A stretch of DNA of 45,035 nucleotides from an uncultured Mucilaginibacter sp. (GTDB lineage Bacteria > Bacteroidota > Bacteroidia > Sphingobacteriales > Sphingobacteriaceae), in NCBI GenBank assembly GCA_903887275.1, contig CAISPD010000238.1, positions 1-45,035 on the forward strand, in the 5' to 3' direction. The notes beneath the pieces are model-generated. The model worked only from the letters and a program-made list of their open reading frames with translations. It ran no database searches and had not been told where the DNA came from. This document shows positions 43,469 to 45,035 of the stretch, piece by piece; position 1 is the stretch's first letter, and each line of letters opens with the position of its first letter. Made by a program: the position numbers and the translations under genes.

Positions 43469-45035
43469 TCAGGCGTTTTCTTCTTCTTCCAAAAGTTGTT
43501 TTTCGTATAACTCAAAATACACCTGTTTTCGGGCCATCAGCGTTTCGTGGGTTCCTTGTTCAACAATTTGGCCCTGATCCATTACCAGTATTTTATCGGC
43601 ATTTTTTATCGTAGAAATACGATGCGCAATGATCAAACTTGTTTTGCTTTTCATTAGCCCGCCAAGGTTACGCAGTATCTCTTCCTCGGTGCGGGTATCT
43701 ACTGCCGAAAGGCAATCGTCAAAGATCAAAACCTGTGGATGCCTGAAAATTGCTCTTGCTATAGAGACACGTTGTTTTTGTCCGCCCGAGAGTGTCACAC
43801 CGCGCTCGCCGATCAGCGTTTCAAAACCTTGTTCCAGTTCCATGATATTATCGTAAACCGCAGCATCTTTGGCAGCTTGTTTAATTTTATGCTGCTCATG
43901 TACATCAGCACTAAAGGCAATATTATTAGCGATCGTATCTGAAAATAAAAACACTTCCTGGGGTACGAAGCCAACCTGCGAACGATAACTTTCCAGATTC
44001 AGCTCGTTTACGGGTACATTATCAATATAAATCTGACCGCCGGTACAATCGTACATGCGCATCACCAGATTTGCAATGGTAGTTTTTCCCGAACCTGTGC
44101 GTCCGATGATGGCCACCATTTGTCCGGATTCGGCAGTAAATGATACGTTTTTCAAGGCCTGTATTCCGGTATCCGGATAGCTGAAGGAAACATTTTCAAA
44201 ACGAATTTGCCCATGGATAGAAATCGGAGCAGCCACAGGCGAAACGATATCAGGCTGTTCATCCAAAAATTCGTTTATCCTTTTTTGCGATGCTGCGGCA
44301 CGTTGAATCAACGATGTTACCCAGCCCAGTGCCATTACCGGGAAAGTGAGCATATTTAAATAAACGATGAACTCAGCAATATTGCCGGGCGTGATATTGC
44401 CTTTCATTACCTCAACGCCGCCAATGTACATGACAATAATATTGCTCAAGCCAACCAATAACAACACCAAAGGGTAGAACAAAGCCTGCACTTTAACCAG
44501 TGCCATCGAGTGTGTTTTGTAATTCTCGCTTTCGTTAGCAAAACTTTCACGGACCGAGTCTTCCCTAACATAAGATTTTATTACCCTGATGCCCGAAAAG
44601 TTTTCCTGTACAAAACTCGATAAGGCGGAAAGGCGCTGTTGGATTTTTTCGCTGCGGAAATTGATGATATTATTAACGTAGTAGATAGTTAGCGCCAGTA
44701 TAGGCAGTGGTAACACAGAAAATAGCGTCAGGCGTACGTTTACTGTAAGCATAAAACCGATAGCTATTATAAATAGCGTTATGGTATTAATAGCATACAT
44801 AATACCCGGACCAAGATACATGCGTACGCGGCTAACGTCTTCGGTAACACGGTTCATCAGGTCCCCGGTGTTATGCCGGCGATAAAATGACATGGAAAGT
44901 AGTTGATAATGGGCGTATAGTTCATTCTTCATGTCATATTCGATATGGCGCGACATCAAAATGATGGTTTGACGCATAAAAAACAGGAACACGCCTCTGA
45001 TAAGGTATAAAAGCAATACCAAAAGGCCAAACAAA
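43469..45035 (-). CDS. ABC exporter, ATPase-permease fusion (partial)
   Basis: The C-terminal 520 or so residues of a type IV-like ABC exporter; its 5' end lies beyond the window, so the track's start is artificial. Transmembrane helices are followed by Walker A GRTGSGKT, signature LSGGQKQR, D-loop SAVDTRTEEE and H-loop IAHRIST. Walker B is VLIFDDCLSAVD: Asp replaces the usual catalytic Glu. That substitution marks the degenerate site of heterodimeric exporters such as BmrC, but here it could also be a homodimer with altered activity. Substrate unknown. The partner, if any, would lie outside the window. Confidence 0.93.
   Translation of the reverse strand, partial: LFGLLVLLLYLIRGVFLFFMRQTIILMSRHIEYDMKNELYAHYQLLSMSFYRRHNTGDLMNRVTEDVSRVRMYLGPGIMYAINTITLFIIAIGFMLTVNVRLTLFSVLPLPILALTIYYVNNIINFRSEKIQQRLSALSSFVQENFSGIRVIKSYVREDSVRESFANESENYKTHSMALVKVQALFYPLVLLLVGLSNIIVMYIGGVEVMKGNITPGNIAEFIVYLNMLTFPVMALGWVTSLIQRAAASQKRINEFLDEQPDIVSPVAAPISIHGQIRFENVSFSYPDTGIQALKNVSFTAESGQMVAIIGRTGSGKTTIANLVMRMYDCTGGQIYIDNVPVNELNLESYRSQVGFVPQEVFLFSDTIANNIAFSADVHEQHKIKQAAKDAAVYDNIMELEQGFETLIGERGVTLSGGQKQRVSIARAIFRHPQVLIFDDCLSAVDTRTEEEILRNLGGLMKSKTSLIIAHRISTIKNADKILVMDQGQIVEQGTHETLMARKQVYFELYEKQLLEEEENA

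Overview
The window looks like a chromosomal segment of a Bacteroidota species in the Sphingobacteriaceae (Mucilaginibacter/Pedobacter-like); the genus is an inference. The support is a T9SS plug protein (DUF5103 family), a lipoprotein TamL-type BamA homologue, a DUF3276/PUR-alpha protein, a two-component sensor with a periplasmic double propeller, many Cys-lipoprotein signals, and several -7 elements of the Bacteroidota type (TAnnTTTG). I see no phage, insertion sequence, integrase, CRISPR array or conjugation gene; it reads as ordinary core/accessory chromosome with short operons.

Layout. 1-8 kb: acyltransferase, EVE protein, acyl-CoA thioesterase, T9SS plug protein and ABC-F ATPase (minus), then divergent pyrD (+), an unlisted 57-residue basic ORF, tRNA-Cys and a TrmH/SpoU methyltransferase (minus). 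8-17.6 kb: tamL (+), then a long minus-strand run: orphan membrane protein, TspO, phosphopantetheinyl transferase, a two-gene ABC exporter, LtrA, and a transglutaminase plus Anbu proteasome-like pair. 17.9-28.8 kb (+): secreted GH3 glycosidase, a second acyltransferase, MgtC, a repeat-filled spacer, a DEAD-box helicase, an NHL-propeller lipoprotein, two tandem paralogous PQQ-type propeller lipoproteins and a small acidic protein. 28.9-36.8 kb: GIN-domain protein (minus), a 1457-residue hybrid sensor kinase (+), an internally duplicated lipoprotein (minus), a type-B carboxylesterase (+). 36.9-45 kb: a HipA-like kinase overlapping a DUF3037 gene, a small membrane protein, SnoaL-like protein and a lipoprotein (minus), a MATE transporter, a single-domain response regulator, tRNA-Arg(CCG), ychF, the DUF3276 gene, and an ABC exporter cut by the window end.

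How the parts relate. Clear operon-like units are abcF-plug (4 nt gap), the ABC ATPase-permease pair (6 nt gap), Anbu-transglutaminase (14 nt gap) and HipA_2-DUF3037 (14 nt overlap). The best candidates for poorly described systems are the HipA_2/DUF3037 kinase module and the reduced Anbu/transglutaminase pair. The tandem propeller lipoproteins, the duplicated lipoprotein, the basic 57-residue ORF and the 22.2 kb repeat patch are secondary leads. Nothing in the window proves a new system; these are leads from gene content and arrangement.
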